A stretch of DNA of 5,911 nt from Dialister sp. UBA7295 (GCA_002471975.1 DKQZ01000028.1:6224-12134), one strand, 5' to 3'. Counted from the stretch's first letter, positions 1 to 5,566 are shown. Program-made: numbers and translations. The notes: a model not told the origin generated them from the letters alone.

Positions 1-531
1 GGCTACATCGTTTCCTGCATGCTTGTATGCTCCTGCTTCGTATCCCTCACCGCATGGCAGTTCACCGTTTCCGAAGTGGCCCGTGAAGCTTCCTCCATCG
101 GCCTCTTCCCGAAATTCCTCTCCGTGGTTAACCGTTTCCGTTCTCCCTATGTAGCCATCGGATCCCTGCTGGCTATCCAGATTGCCATGACCCTGTCCAC
201 CATGAGCCCGACACTGCTGAAACAGTTCAATATCCTCATTAACCTGGCAGTCATGATCAACCTGATTCCTTACCTCCTGGCTATGGCTGCCGTACCGGAT
301 CTGCAGAAAGCAGAAGGCATTTCTTCCGATAAAGCCAGAATGGCCAATATCGCTGCTGTAGTCGGCGGCATCTATTCCTGCTATGCCGTATATGGCTGCG
401 GCTGGGCAGTCATTTTCGAAGGCGCCTTCGTCACTGCCATGGGTCTCGTGATCTACGCAGTCCTCTCTTCCCGCCTCCGTTACAACCCGTCCTCCCAGGT
501 TTCCACCTTTCCGCCGGTCGAAAAGAAATAA
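1..531 (+). CDS. potE: Putrescine/ornithine antiporter PotE-like, APC family (C-terminal part)
   Basis: This is the last 176 residues of an inner-membrane amino-acid/polyamine antiporter; the frame is open from base 1, so the N-terminal ~60% lies outside the window (E. coli PotE is about 440 residues). From memory of E. coli PotE the match is close: a WQFT motif at residues 19-22, GLFPK at 34-38, and a FN-L-NLAV--N-IPY-L-MAA block at about 76-97. Five hydrophobic segments are visible at about 1-18, 47-68, 75-97, 115-131 and 135-156, followed by a polar cytoplasmic tail ending in EKK. PotE exchanges putrescine for ornithine, or takes up putrescine by proton symport. No ornithine decarboxylase gene is in view, so the pathway cannot be confirmed; a related cadaverine/lysine or arginine/agmatine exchanger is the main alternative. 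The family call is firm and the substrate is inferred. Confidence 0.8.
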   Translation, partial: GYIVSCMLVCSCFVSLTAWQFTVSEVAREASSIGLFPKFLSVVNRFRSPYVAIGSLLAIQIAMTLSTMSPTLLKQFNILINLAVMINLIPYLLAMAAVPDLQKAEGISSDKARMANIAAVVGGIYSCYAVYGCGWAVIFEGAFVTAMGLVIYAVLSSRLRYNPSSQVSTFPPVEKK

Positions 532-550
532 GGAAATAGAGAAAGATGAT

Positions 551-587
551 TAAAAGAAGCGCTCCATGATGGGGCGCTTTTCTTATG
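551..587 (+). terminator. Rho-independent terminator after the PotE-like gene
   Basis: An A-rich lead is followed by AAGCGCTCC, the loop ATGAT and GGGGCGCTT, which pair as nine base pairs with one G-U, and then TTTCTT. It begins 20 bases after the stop codon of the antiporter gene and reads in the same direction. Confidence 0.85.
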
Positions 588-594
588 GGATTTT

Positions 595-622
595 TTAGTT
601 GGCAGTTTTTAGCCGTTAAAGG
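595..622 (+). repeat. Degenerate heptamer array (four 7-base steps)
   Basis: The sequence steps as TTAGTTG, GCAGTTT, TTAGCCG, TTAAAGG at positions 595, 602, 609 and 616. It looks like a decayed relative of the clean TTAGCAG and TTAGCCG arrays at 2541-2582 and 4102-4136. It follows the antiporter terminator and leads into the first TCGGG element. Confidence 0.5.
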
Positions 623-724
623 AGGCTGAAGGTGTAATGCTTCTGAATCGGGGTTGTCGGGATTGTCGGGATTCTCGGGACTATCGGGGAGGTGTGCCGC
701 CGAAGCGGCACGAGTATAGATGGG
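620..724 (+). repeat. TCGGG five-unit element, copy A
   Basis: A lead (GGCTGAAGGTGTAATGC) is followed by GAATCGGG and then TCGGG motifs whose T lies at 648, 657, 666, 675 and 684, exactly 9 bp apart and five in number. Next comes a perfect 7-bp hairpin at 694-711 (GTGCCGC, loop CGAA, GCGGCAC) and a tail GAGTATAGATGGG. The next element (753-859) has the same order of modules. The 9-bp step keeps all minus-strand frames open and creates false ORFs. No transposase or terminal duplication is visible. Confidence 0.85.
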
Positions 725-752
725 ATTCCGCCAGAGAGGATTACATAGGGGA

Positions 753-859
753 AAGGCGGCTGAAGGTGTAATTGCTTTTGAATCGGGGTTGTCGGGATTG
801 TCGGGACTGTCGGGACTGTCGGGAAAGTATGCCGCTGACGCGGCATGAGTATAAATGGG
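753..859 (+). repeat. TCGGG five-unit element, copy B
   Basis: This direct tandem partner of copy A sits about 133 bp further on. The lead is nearly identical. The five TCGGG motifs have their T at 783, 792, 801, 810 and 819, again exactly 9 bp apart. The hairpin at 829-846 is ATGCCGC, loop TGAC, GCGGCAT. Compared with copy A the outermost pair has changed on both sides (G-C to A-T) and the loop differs, so pairing has been kept while sequence drifted. The tail is GAGTATAAATGGGG. Confidence 0.85.
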
Positions 860-880
860 GCCAATACCCACATGGCATAT

Positions 881-1375
881 TGAACCATTTCTCAATGTAC
901 GGTTTCGTGAAAGAAAGTTTCCTTTGGAATATCCATTGACCATCCCTATTACCCATTAACCCCTATGTATCGTTTTCCGTAAGAGAGTTCCCTTCCGAAA
1001 GGAAGCTTTTCTCCTGTTAACCATTAACCCATATGTCCAGTTTCCCGCGATGAAGTTTCCTTCAGGTATGAAGTCAGTGAACCTGTTATCCATTAACAAA
1101 TGCACAGCTTCCTGACAAACAGTATCCTTTCGGGATTCAGCTATCAGCCATTACCCATTAGCCATTAACGATTAACCCCAATGAACAGTTTATATGGAAT
1201 ACAGTCCCTCCCTGCGATGAAGCCGGCGGGACGATTAACCATTAACCACGATGTACAGTTTTTTCGAATTTCAGCCATCATTCTATCCTGCAGCCAACCG
1301 GTACATTAACCATTCCTCAATGTACAGCTTTCCTGCCAGACAGTTTCCTTTCGAAATACAGATGATCACAGCTAA
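881..1375 (+). repeat. Degenerate ~70-bp tandem repeat, seven copies
   Basis: Two anchors recur at fixed spacing. Anchor 1, an ATGTACAG-like motif preceded by ATTAACC-type heptamers, begins at 895, 965, 1033, 1100, 1181, 1251 and 1320 (steps of 70, 68, 67, 81, 70 and 69). Anchor 2, AGTTTCCTTTCG-like, follows 21-22 bases later in each copy (916, 986, 1054, 1121, 1203, 1273, 1342), although it is badly worn in the sixth. Copies differ by many substitutions, so the array is old. No ORF of credible composition runs through it. A small hairpin with a GAAA loop (992-1005) followed by TTTTCT sits within the second copy. I see no gene in the whole 532-1683 interval. Confidence 0.8.
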
Positions 1376-1397
1376 CTGATAACTCTATACAAAGTTA

Positions 1398-1426
1398 TTG
1401 AAAATTACGGACTCTTATGATACTCT
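1398..1426 (+). promoter_or_regulatory. Possible promoter for a short transcript
   Basis: TTGAAA (1398-1403) lies 17 bases before TACTCT (1421-1426), which carries an extended -10 TG at 1418-1419. The -10 hexamer is poor, keeping mainly the second-position A and last-position T. The call rests on the correct spacing and on the strong terminator 50 bases downstream. Confidence 0.35.
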
Positions 1427-1432
1427 ATAACC

Positions 1433-1508
1433 AAATCAAAACTTGTTGTGGATTTTTGTAGAGAAATCTGTTTTCGCCGCACGGTACTTTTTGTACTGTG
1501 CGTTTTTT
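1433..1508 (+). ncRNA. Candidate small RNA or leader ending in a strong terminator
   Basis: From the predicted start near 1433 to the T-run at 1508 this would give a transcript of about 75 nucleotides. It contains a 6-bp hairpin (GGATTT at 1450-1455 with AAATCT at 1464-1469) and the terminator at 1478-1508. No protein gene on the plus strand lies within 900 bases upstream, so the terminator must serve either an independent small RNA or a leader of the EamA gene, which starts 175 bases later. I recognise no riboswitch or T-box motif in it. Confidence 0.35.
1478..1508 (+). terminator. Strong rho-independent terminator without an upstream gene
   Basis: CGCACGGTAC at 1478-1487 pairs with GTACTGTGCG at 1493-1502 as ten base pairs with one G-U, around a TTTTT loop, followed directly by six T residues. 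It is the cleanest terminator in the window, yet nothing coding ends in front of it. Confidence 0.85.
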
Positions 1509-1561
1509 GATGGATTCGCTTCATTTCGACAGATTCTCCCAGAGATGAAATCCCGACCTCA

Positions 1562-1638
1562 AAAGGCGCCTTTATGATCTCAGGGTGCCACCTTCCCGAC
1601 ATCCCCGGGAACCCCGACAACCCCGAGATTCCCGATTC
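1562..1638 (-). repeat. TCGGG five-unit element, copy C (inverted)
   Basis: Read on the minus strand this begins GAATCGGG at 1638-1631. Five motifs follow at exact 9-bp steps (equivalent plus-strand positions 1635, 1626, 1617, 1608, 1599); the fourth has changed to CCGGG. A tail GAGATCATAAAGGCGCC resembles the GAGTATAAATGGGGCC tail of copy B. The hairpin has decayed to a GGTGGCACC stub, and the tail ends in the palindrome AAAGGCGCCTTT at 1562-1573. It lies just before the EamA start codon. Confidence 0.75.
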
Positions 1639-1683
1639 CAAAGTGATCAAAGATGAAAGTTACCCCATCAATTCGGAGATTCT

Positions 1684-2544
1684 ATGCAAAAATTCTTCTA
1701 TCCCTTCCTCGTCTTTTCCGCCGGCGCCTGTTATGGCGTGCTTTCCACGTTTGTGAAATTTGCCTATGATTCGGGGTTCGATTTATCAGACGTGAGCGGG
1801 ACTCAGTGTCTTTTCGGCATGCTCTTTCTGTGGATTGCCGTCTTTTTCACGGGGAAGGGACAGGTAACGAGGAAGCAGGTCCTTTTCCTCCTTCTCGCAG
1901 GCATTCCCATGGCCCTCACCACCATTTTTTATTATCATTCCCTGGAGACCCTGTCGGCTTCCATGGCGGTGGTCTTTCTCTTCCAGTCCATCTGGATGGG
2001 GTCCGTGGCGGAGGCCCTGATTTCAAGGAAATTTCCAACGATGAAGAAACTGATTTCCATCATTCTCTGTCTTGTGGGAACAGCGCTGGCCGCGGGGCTG
2101 GAGGATTTGGGGAATTTCACTTTTTCCTCCGGCATGATCTGGGGGCTGCTTTCGGCCCTGGCCTATACTTCCGTCATTACCCTGAGTTCCTACCTGGGAA
2201 AAGGCCTGACGCCTGCCATGAAAGGCGCCCTCCTGGCCACGGGGGATACGATTCTCACCTTCCTCGTCCTGCCGCCGGTCTTTCTCCTGACTCCCGGCGA
2301 ATGGACCGCCCTTCTTCCCTTTGCCCTGGCCCTTGGTCTTTTCGGGGTCGCCCTTCCGCCCTTCCTTCTTTCCTGGGGCATGCCCCATGTAGGCCCGGGC
2401 CTTGGAAGCATTCTTGCCGCCTCGGAAATGCCGGTTTCCCTGATCCTTGCCCTTCTCGTGCTGGGCGAATCCATTTCTCTCCTTCAGGGAATTGGAATCC
2501 TCTGCATCCTGGCAGGGATTTCAGCAGGAAATATGGAGAATTAG
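1684..2544 (+). CDS. EamA/DMT-family transporter
   Basis: This 286-residue protein has about ten hydrophobic segments (roughly 5-25, 40-56, 66-84, 92-110, 122-139, 148-168, 180-202, 210-230, 238-262, 266-283), the usual size and two-repeat layout of the EamA drug/metabolite transporter family. The second half ends with the characteristic LGE (260-262) before the last helix and a glycine-rich GIGILCILAGI segment. Family members export amino acids, nucleobases or other small metabolites; the substrate cannot be read here. The start is the ATG at 1684 because the frame meets a TGA at 1654. Its Shine-Dalgarno is a weak CGGAG five bases upstream. No clear promoter lies in the 175 bases after the terminator at 1478-1508, so expression could depend on read-through of it. 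The stop codon lies inside the heptamer array at 2541. Confidence 0.85.
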   Translation: MQKFFYPFLVFSAGACYGVLSTFVKFAYDSGFDLSDVSGTQCLFGMLFLWIAVFFTGKGQVTRKQVLFLLLAGIPMALTTIFYYHSLETLSASMAVVFLFQSIWMGSVAEALISRKFPTMKKLISIILCLVGTALAAGLEDLGNFTFSSGMIWGLLSALAYTSVITLSSYLGKGLTPAMKGALLATGDTILTFLVLPPVFLLTPGEWTALLPFALALGLFGVALPPFLLSWGMPHVGPGLGSILAASEMPVSLILALLVLGESISLLQGIGILCILAGISAGNMEN

Positions 2545-2582
2545 CAGTTAGCAGTTAGCAGTTAGTTGTTAGCCGTTAGTCA
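2541..2582 (+). repeat. Heptamer array TTAGCAG, six units, containing the EamA stop codon
   Basis: Units begin at 2541, 2548, 2555, 2562, 2569 and 2576: three perfect TTAGCAG, then TTAGTTG, TTAGCCG and TTAGTCA. The TAG that ends the EamA gene (2542-2544) is part of the first unit. Because 7 is not a multiple of 3, three consecutive units put TAG in all frames of this strand, and the complement CTGCTAA puts TAA in all frames of the other. Confidence 0.9.
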
Positions 2583-2625
2583 TTACAAAGAAAGCCGCTC
2601 TCTGCGGGCGGCATCAAACTCACGC

Positions 2626-2678
2626 AAAAGGCCGAAACGGGGTAAAGTAAACGGCTTTCCCTGTTTCGGTCTTTTATT
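2626..2678 (+). terminator. Rho-independent terminator of the EamA gene
   Basis: Bases 2626-2642 pair with 2659-2675 as a 17-bp stem with two G-U pairs around a 16-base loop; the T-run TTTTATT completes it. The A-rich start of the left arm pairs with the T-run. A separate 7-bp hairpin with no T-run lies just before it at 2594-2612 (GCCGCTC, loop TCTGC, GGGCGGC). Confidence 0.85.
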
Positions 2679-2773
2679 CTGTTTCCAAAGTTGTGCTTTT
2701 TCCAGAAGGCGCCTTATGGATGGAAGCTTCCGGAATCGGACCTTCCTGCCGTCCCGAGAGACTGCGCATGGGC

Positions 2774-2795
2774 AGGACCTGCGGTCCTTTTCTTT
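2774..2795 (+). terminator. Second terminator-like hairpin on the plus strand
   Basis: AGGACC, loop TGC and GGTCCT form a perfect 6-bp stem followed by TTTCTTT. It lies about 100 bases past the main EamA terminator and may be a backup against read-through into the converging UroD-like gene. The stretch between them (2680-2773) holds the palindromes AAGGCGCCTT (2706-2715) and GGAAGCTTCC (2722-2731) and no gene. Confidence 0.5.
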
Positions 2796-2816
2796 CCGCT
2801 TCTATATATATAGTCG

Positions 2817-2846
2817 AAAAAAATTCATTTTGTATCATTAGAATTT
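2817..2846 (-). terminator. Weak terminator of the UroD-like gene
   Basis: On the minus strand AAATTC (2846-2841) pairs with GAATTT (2826-2821) around 14 bases and continues into TTTT (2820-2817). The stem is short and all but two of its pairs are A-T, but position and direction fit the end of the UroD-like gene 17 bases away. The palindrome CTATATATATAG follows at 2813-2802. Confidence 0.45.
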
Positions 2847-2862
2847 CATGAAATATGCATTT

Positions 2863-3882
2863 TTACCGGACAAACATCTTCTGTTCGATCTCTTCCTTAG
2901 CCTTTCGCACGAAGGAAAGCATTTCCTCATCCAGGGGATAGCGGATCACGCAGCCCGGGGAGAGGATGACTTTCCTCCCGCCTGTCTGGCGGAGGGTCTC
3001 ATAAATCTGGTATTCGATTTCATTCTTGTGATGGTCCGTGATGTCCATGCGCTCCAGGCCTGCCATGATGCATTTTCCCGTCATGAGCTGCGCTTCGGCA
3101 ATGGTGGGGAGGGACTCCCAGGCGTGCCAGTTAAAGATCTGGACCGGATATTTCCTTAGAATGGGGAACATGATATTTTTCCCATGGGCATGAAGCACAT
3201 TGCACCAGCCCGAGGAGGCGGAGAGAACGGCGAGATCATAGGGCATGCCGTATTCACGATAGAAGGATTCTTCCGTCAGGTCATAGGAAGAAAGCTGGGT
3301 GGCAAAGAAAATGCCGTCCGCCCCAAGCTCGATGACCCGCTGCACCAGGGCACAGGTGGTTTCGGTGATAGCCTTGAGGGCTTTTTTCACTTTGTCTCCA
3401 TGACCCGCCCTGACGTGGTCTATGAGGTCAGGGCAGAGCTTTTTGGCCGTGGTGAGGGGTGAAAATACCGTAAAGACCACGGGCACTTCGCCATTTGTCT
3501 TCTTGAGGAGAAGTTTCAGGTATTCCTGCTCCCGATTGAGAGTGCCGGTATGCAGGGAAACAGGCTCGATTTTCAGCCAGTCTTCCGGTCCATGGACGGG
3601 AGTGGAAGTAATCCTTGTCACTCCCCCTTTCGGCACGTCGGAAGAGTCAATGCTGCATCCGAAAGCGGCGGCACTGTACATGCCGTTGTTCATGGTTTTC
3701 AGGATGTCCACGTCATATTTCTGATAGAAATCATAAGTATGCTCCGCATTCTGCACCGGATCTTCATCGATCATGGGTAAATGGGACCAGAGGGAATAAG
3801 GCACCCGGTCCACCGGGTCTCCTTTGATGGCCGCCGCGATACGCTCCGGTTTCGTCATAATTTCAGGAATTTTTTTCTTCAT
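2863..3882 (-). CDS. UroD-family (methyltransferase-like) protein, not HemE
   Basis: This 339-residue soluble protein has the uroporphyrinogen decarboxylase/methylcobamide methyltransferase fold. Supporting motifs are the N-terminal KPERIAAAIKGDPVDRVPYS (11-30) and WSHLP (32-36), LGADGIFFATQ (186-196), LHAHGKN (230-236), NWHAW (251-255), a GLERMDIT stretch (275-282) and the C-terminal SPGCVIRYP (308-316). True HemE has an RQAGRYLPEY motif near the N-terminus; here that place holds WSHLP, so haem synthesis is unlikely. In MtaA/MtbA-type enzymes zinc is held by H-x-C and a distal Cys. Here the pattern is H231-x-H233 with C311, so metal binding is possible with His in place of the first Cys. No corrinoid protein or partner methyltransferase is nearby and the substrate is unknown. 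The start is set by AAAGGAG six bases upstream. Confidence 0.85.
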   Translation of the reverse strand: MKKKIPEIMTKPERIAAAIKGDPVDRVPYSLWSHLPMIDEDPVQNAEHTYDFYQKYDVDILKTMNNGMYSAAAFGCSIDSSDVPKGGVTRITSTPVHGPEDWLKIEPVSLHTGTLNREQEYLKLLLKKTNGEVPVVFTVFSPLTTAKKLCPDLIDHVRAGHGDKVKKALKAITETTCALVQRVIELGADGIFFATQLSSYDLTEESFYREYGMPYDLAVLSASSGWCNVLHAHGKNIMFPILRKYPVQIFNWHAWESLPTIAEAQLMTGKCIMAGLERMDITDHHKNEIEYQIYETLRQTGGRKVILSPGCVIRYPLDEEMLSFVRKAKEEIEQKMFVR

Positions 3883-3888
3883 GAAAAG

Positions 3889-3895
3889 CTCCTTT
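3889..3895 (-). promoter_or_regulatory. Shine-Dalgarno of the UroD-like gene
   Basis: AAAGGAG on the minus strand ends six bases before the ATG at 3882. It is the strongest ribosome binding site in the window and fixes this start. Confidence 0.85.
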
Positions 3896-3935
3896 CTATT
3901 TCCATAAGTGTATAAGCAGGTTCACAGGCTTGCGG

Positions 3936-4015
3936 GATCACTGCTGTTTCATAGTGATCAGTTCACAGTTTTCAGTTCCAGGTAGTGGCGTGCAGAAATA
4001 GAAAGCACGCCTTTT
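3936..4015 (+). other. Two hairpins, the second with a plus-strand T-run, between two minus-strand genes
   Basis: GATCACT (3936-3942) pairs with AGTGATC (3953-3959). Then GGCGTGC (3987-3993) pairs perfectly with GCACGCC (4005-4011) and is followed by TTTT (4012-4015). Between them lies a 7-base step sequence TCAGTTC, ACAGTTT, TCAGTTC (3958-3978). The T-run makes the second hairpin a terminator only on the plus strand, where no gene is being read. It may end a small or antisense RNA, or, read on the minus strand, these hairpins may lie in the UroD-like gene leader. Confidence 0.5.
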
Positions 4016-4042
4016 CATATGCCTGCATGGCTCTATAATCAA
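4014..4042 (-). promoter_or_regulatory. Possible promoter of the UroD-like gene
   Basis: On the minus strand TTGATT (4042-4037) and TATGAA (4019-4014) are separated by exactly 17 bases. Transcription would begin near 4007 and give a leader of about 125 bases that includes the hairpin at 3936-3959. Four of six positions match in each hexamer, so this is plausible but unproven. Confidence 0.4.
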
Positions 4043-4060
4043 TCTTGCCATTGATTTTTT
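4037..4060 (+). terminator. Second plus-strand terminator-like hairpin downstream of MATE
   Basis: AATCAAT (4037-4043), loop CTTGCC and ATTGATT (4050-4056) pair perfectly, followed by TTTT and ATTTC. Like the hairpin at 3987-4015 it faces the 3' end of the MATE gene on the opposite strand and has no T-run in the MATE direction. Confidence 0.45.
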
Positions 4061-4101
4061 ATTTCATAAAGCTTCATACCCTTTTCCGTTCATTCCACTA
4101 A

Positions 4102-4136
4102 CGGCTAACGGCTAACGGCTAGCGGCTAACGGCTAA
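4102..4136 (-). repeat. Heptamer array TTAGCCG, five units, containing the MATE stop codon
   Basis: On the minus strand the units are TTAGCCG, TTAGCCG, CTAGCCG, TTAGCCG, TTAGCCG, with a worn sixth (TTAGTGG, 4101-4095). The last residues of the MATE protein (Ile-Ser-Arg) and its TAG stop (4128-4126) are encoded by the first two units. The orientation relative to the gene is the same as in the EamA array: TTAG reads on the sense strand. Confidence 0.9.
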
Positions 4137-5454
4137 TGACTTCCCTCCCCTTCCGGAGGCCATAGATATCCGCCAGGGCCCAGCCGATGGGGATGGCAAG
4201 CCATATGCCGGTGGTTCCGATGAAAGGAATGGCAGAAAGGATGTAGGCCAGCACCACCCGGCTCCCGAGGGAAATGATGGTGAGGATCACGCTCATCCAG
4301 GCCTGTTTGACAGCCCGGAAGAAACCGTAGAGAGAAGAGAGGATGCCGATGCCGATATAGCAGGAACCTTCGATTCGAAGGTAGGTTGTCCCTACGGAAA
4401 TGACGTCTTTCGCCCCTTCGGGCACAAAAAGGCTCATCAGGAAGGGCGCCCCCAGGGCCACGATGCAGCTGGAGATGAGGGAAAATGCAAAAATCATCTT
4501 TCCCGCGCTTATGACGCCCAGACGGATCCGTTCCTTATTTCCTGCCCCCTGGTTCTGGGCCACATAGGTGGAGAAGGCATTGCCGAAATCGAGGAGCGGC
4601 GAATAGGCAATGGTATCGATCTTGACGCCTGCCGCAAAAGCAGCCATGACGATGGTGCCAAAGCTGTTCACCAGTCCCTGAACCAGAAGGATGCCGAAAT
4701 TCATGATGGACTGCTGCAGGCTCGTGAGGAGGGAAAGGCCTGCCATATCCTTGAAAATCCGGGAGTCCCAGACCATATTTCCTCTGGAAATATGAAATTC
4801 CTTCTTCGTAAGGCAGTACAGAATGATGCCGATCCCCGAGACATACTGGGAAATCACCGTTGCCTCAGCCGCCCCGGCCACGCCCCGGTCCCAGAAAATC
4901 ACGAAAAGGATGTCCAGTGCTACATTCAGTAAAGACGAAAGAATAAGAAATAAAAGAGGGGTCACCGAATTCCCCAGGGCCCGGAGGAGGGCCGCGCCGA
5001 AATTATAAAGAAATACGGCGATGATGCCCGTGAAAATCCAGACCATGTAGGTCTCAAAGTACGGCGCCACGTCCGGGGGAATCTGCATGAAAACCGTGAT
5101 GGGATGGAGGAGAAGAAAGGCCAGCCCGTTCAGCAGGAGCGTCAGGGCGCCGATGGAAATAAAGGAAATAAATTCCGCCTGCTTCATCTTTTCCATCTTA
5201 TGACGGCCGAAGCAGAGTGAAAAATAGACGCCGCTTCCCATGGAAAGACCGATGAGGATGGACGTGAGGAAAATCATGAACGCATAAGCGCTTCCTACGG
5301 CTGCCAGGGGCGCCTCTCCTAAAAAACGACCCACCACCAGGGTGTCCACGATATTATATAACTGCTGGAACACATTCCCCGCCATGAGAGGAAGGGAAAA
5401 AAGCAGTATTTTCTTGAAAACAGGACCGGATGTGAAATCGATGCTGCGTGCCAT
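4126..5454 (-). CDS. MATE-family multidrug/sodium (or proton) antiporter
   Basis: This is a 442-residue inner-membrane efflux transporter with the usual twelve hydrophobic segments in two halves. The N-terminal signature runs LLFSLPLMAGNVFQQLYNI, then VDT, then VVGRFLG. The linker region has RALGNSVTPLLF, and the second half has NQGAGNKERIRLG and a closing AIPIGWALADIYGLRKG. Length and motifs match MATE proteins of the DinF/MepA/NorM type, which expel cationic compounds in exchange for Na+ or H+; the substrate is not readable. An upstream in-frame ATG exists at 5466, adding MGGS, but it overlaps the GGGAGG that serves the ATG at 5454 and lies only about 11 bases from the predicted transcript start, so I chose 5454. 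The final codons and stop lie in a heptamer array, so the extreme C-terminus may be set by the repeat. The next gene on this strand is 243 bp away. Confidence 0.9.
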   Translation of the reverse strand: MARSIDFTSGPVFKKILLFSLPLMAGNVFQQLYNIVDTLVVGRFLGEAPLAAVGSAYAFMIFLTSILIGLSMGSGVYFSLCFGRHKMEKMKQAEFISFISIGALTLLLNGLAFLLLHPITVFMQIPPDVAPYFETYMVWIFTGIIAVFLYNFGAALLRALGNSVTPLLFLILSSLLNVALDILFVIFWDRGVAGAAEATVISQYVSGIGIILYCLTKKEFHISRGNMVWDSRIFKDMAGLSLLTSLQQSIMNFGILLVQGLVNSFGTIVMAAFAAGVKIDTIAYSPLLDFGNAFSTYVAQNQGAGNKERIRLGVISAGKMIFAFSLISSCIVALGAPFLMSLFVPEGAKDVISVGTTYLRIEGSCYIGIGILSSLYGFFRAVKQAWMSVILTIISLGSRVVLAYILSAIPFIGTTGIWLAIPIGWALADIYGLRKGREVISR

Positions 5455-5458
5455 GGAG

Positions 5459-5464
5459 CCTCCC
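5459..5464 (-). promoter_or_regulatory. Shine-Dalgarno that decides the MATE start
   Basis: GGGAGG on the minus strand lies four bases before the ATG at 5454. The upstream ATG at 5466 has only AT-rich sequence before it. The spacing is short, but this is the only ribosome binding site available. Confidence 0.65.
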
Positions 5465-5483
5465 ATTTATATATTCTGTACCT

Positions 5484-5489
5484 ATTATA
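5484..5489 (-). promoter_or_regulatory. -10 box of the MATE promoter
   Basis: A perfect TATAAT on the minus strand lies about 30 bases before the preferred ATG. I see no good -35 hexamer at 16-18 bases (ACCACT, AACCAC or CAACCA), so the promoter may be weak or activator-dependent. Confidence 0.5.
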
Positions 5490-5566
5490 AAGGATAAGCA
5501 GCGAAAGTGGTTGGTTTGTTTGAAATACAGTTGATATGTTATTAAACTCTCTTTGTTAAAACTATT

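Noticed and set aside
620..859. Insertion sequence remnant
   Set aside because: There is no transposase fragment and no clear terminal inverted repeats or target duplications around copies A and B.
431..956. Three overlapping minus-strand ORFs with repeated Pro-Asp-Asn/Ser-type tripeptides
   Set aside because: The repeats come from the 9-bp TCGGG units, which keep every frame open. The ORFs run across two hairpins, and one overlaps the antiporter terminator; none has a ribosome site or recognisable domain.
595..1640. CRISPR array
   Set aside because: The 9-bp and 70-bp repeats lack constant 25-36 bp direct repeats with unique spacers, and no cas gene is present.
1405..1650. 81-residue minus-strand ORF
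   Set aside because: It passes through the strong terminator at 1478-1508 and copy C of the repeat, and looks like chance.
1806..2558. 250-residue plus-strand ORF in another frame of the EamA gene
   Set aside because: The composition is His/Pro/Arg-rich and unlike a protein family, while the EamA frame has clear membrane segments and motifs.
2566..2841. 91-residue plus-strand ORF after EamA
   Set aside because: It crosses the heptamer array and two terminator hairpins, has no ribosome site and no recognisable domain.
3422..3827. Plus-strand ORFs opposite the UroD-like gene
   Set aside because: They are antisense shadows with Cys/His/Arg-rich composition.
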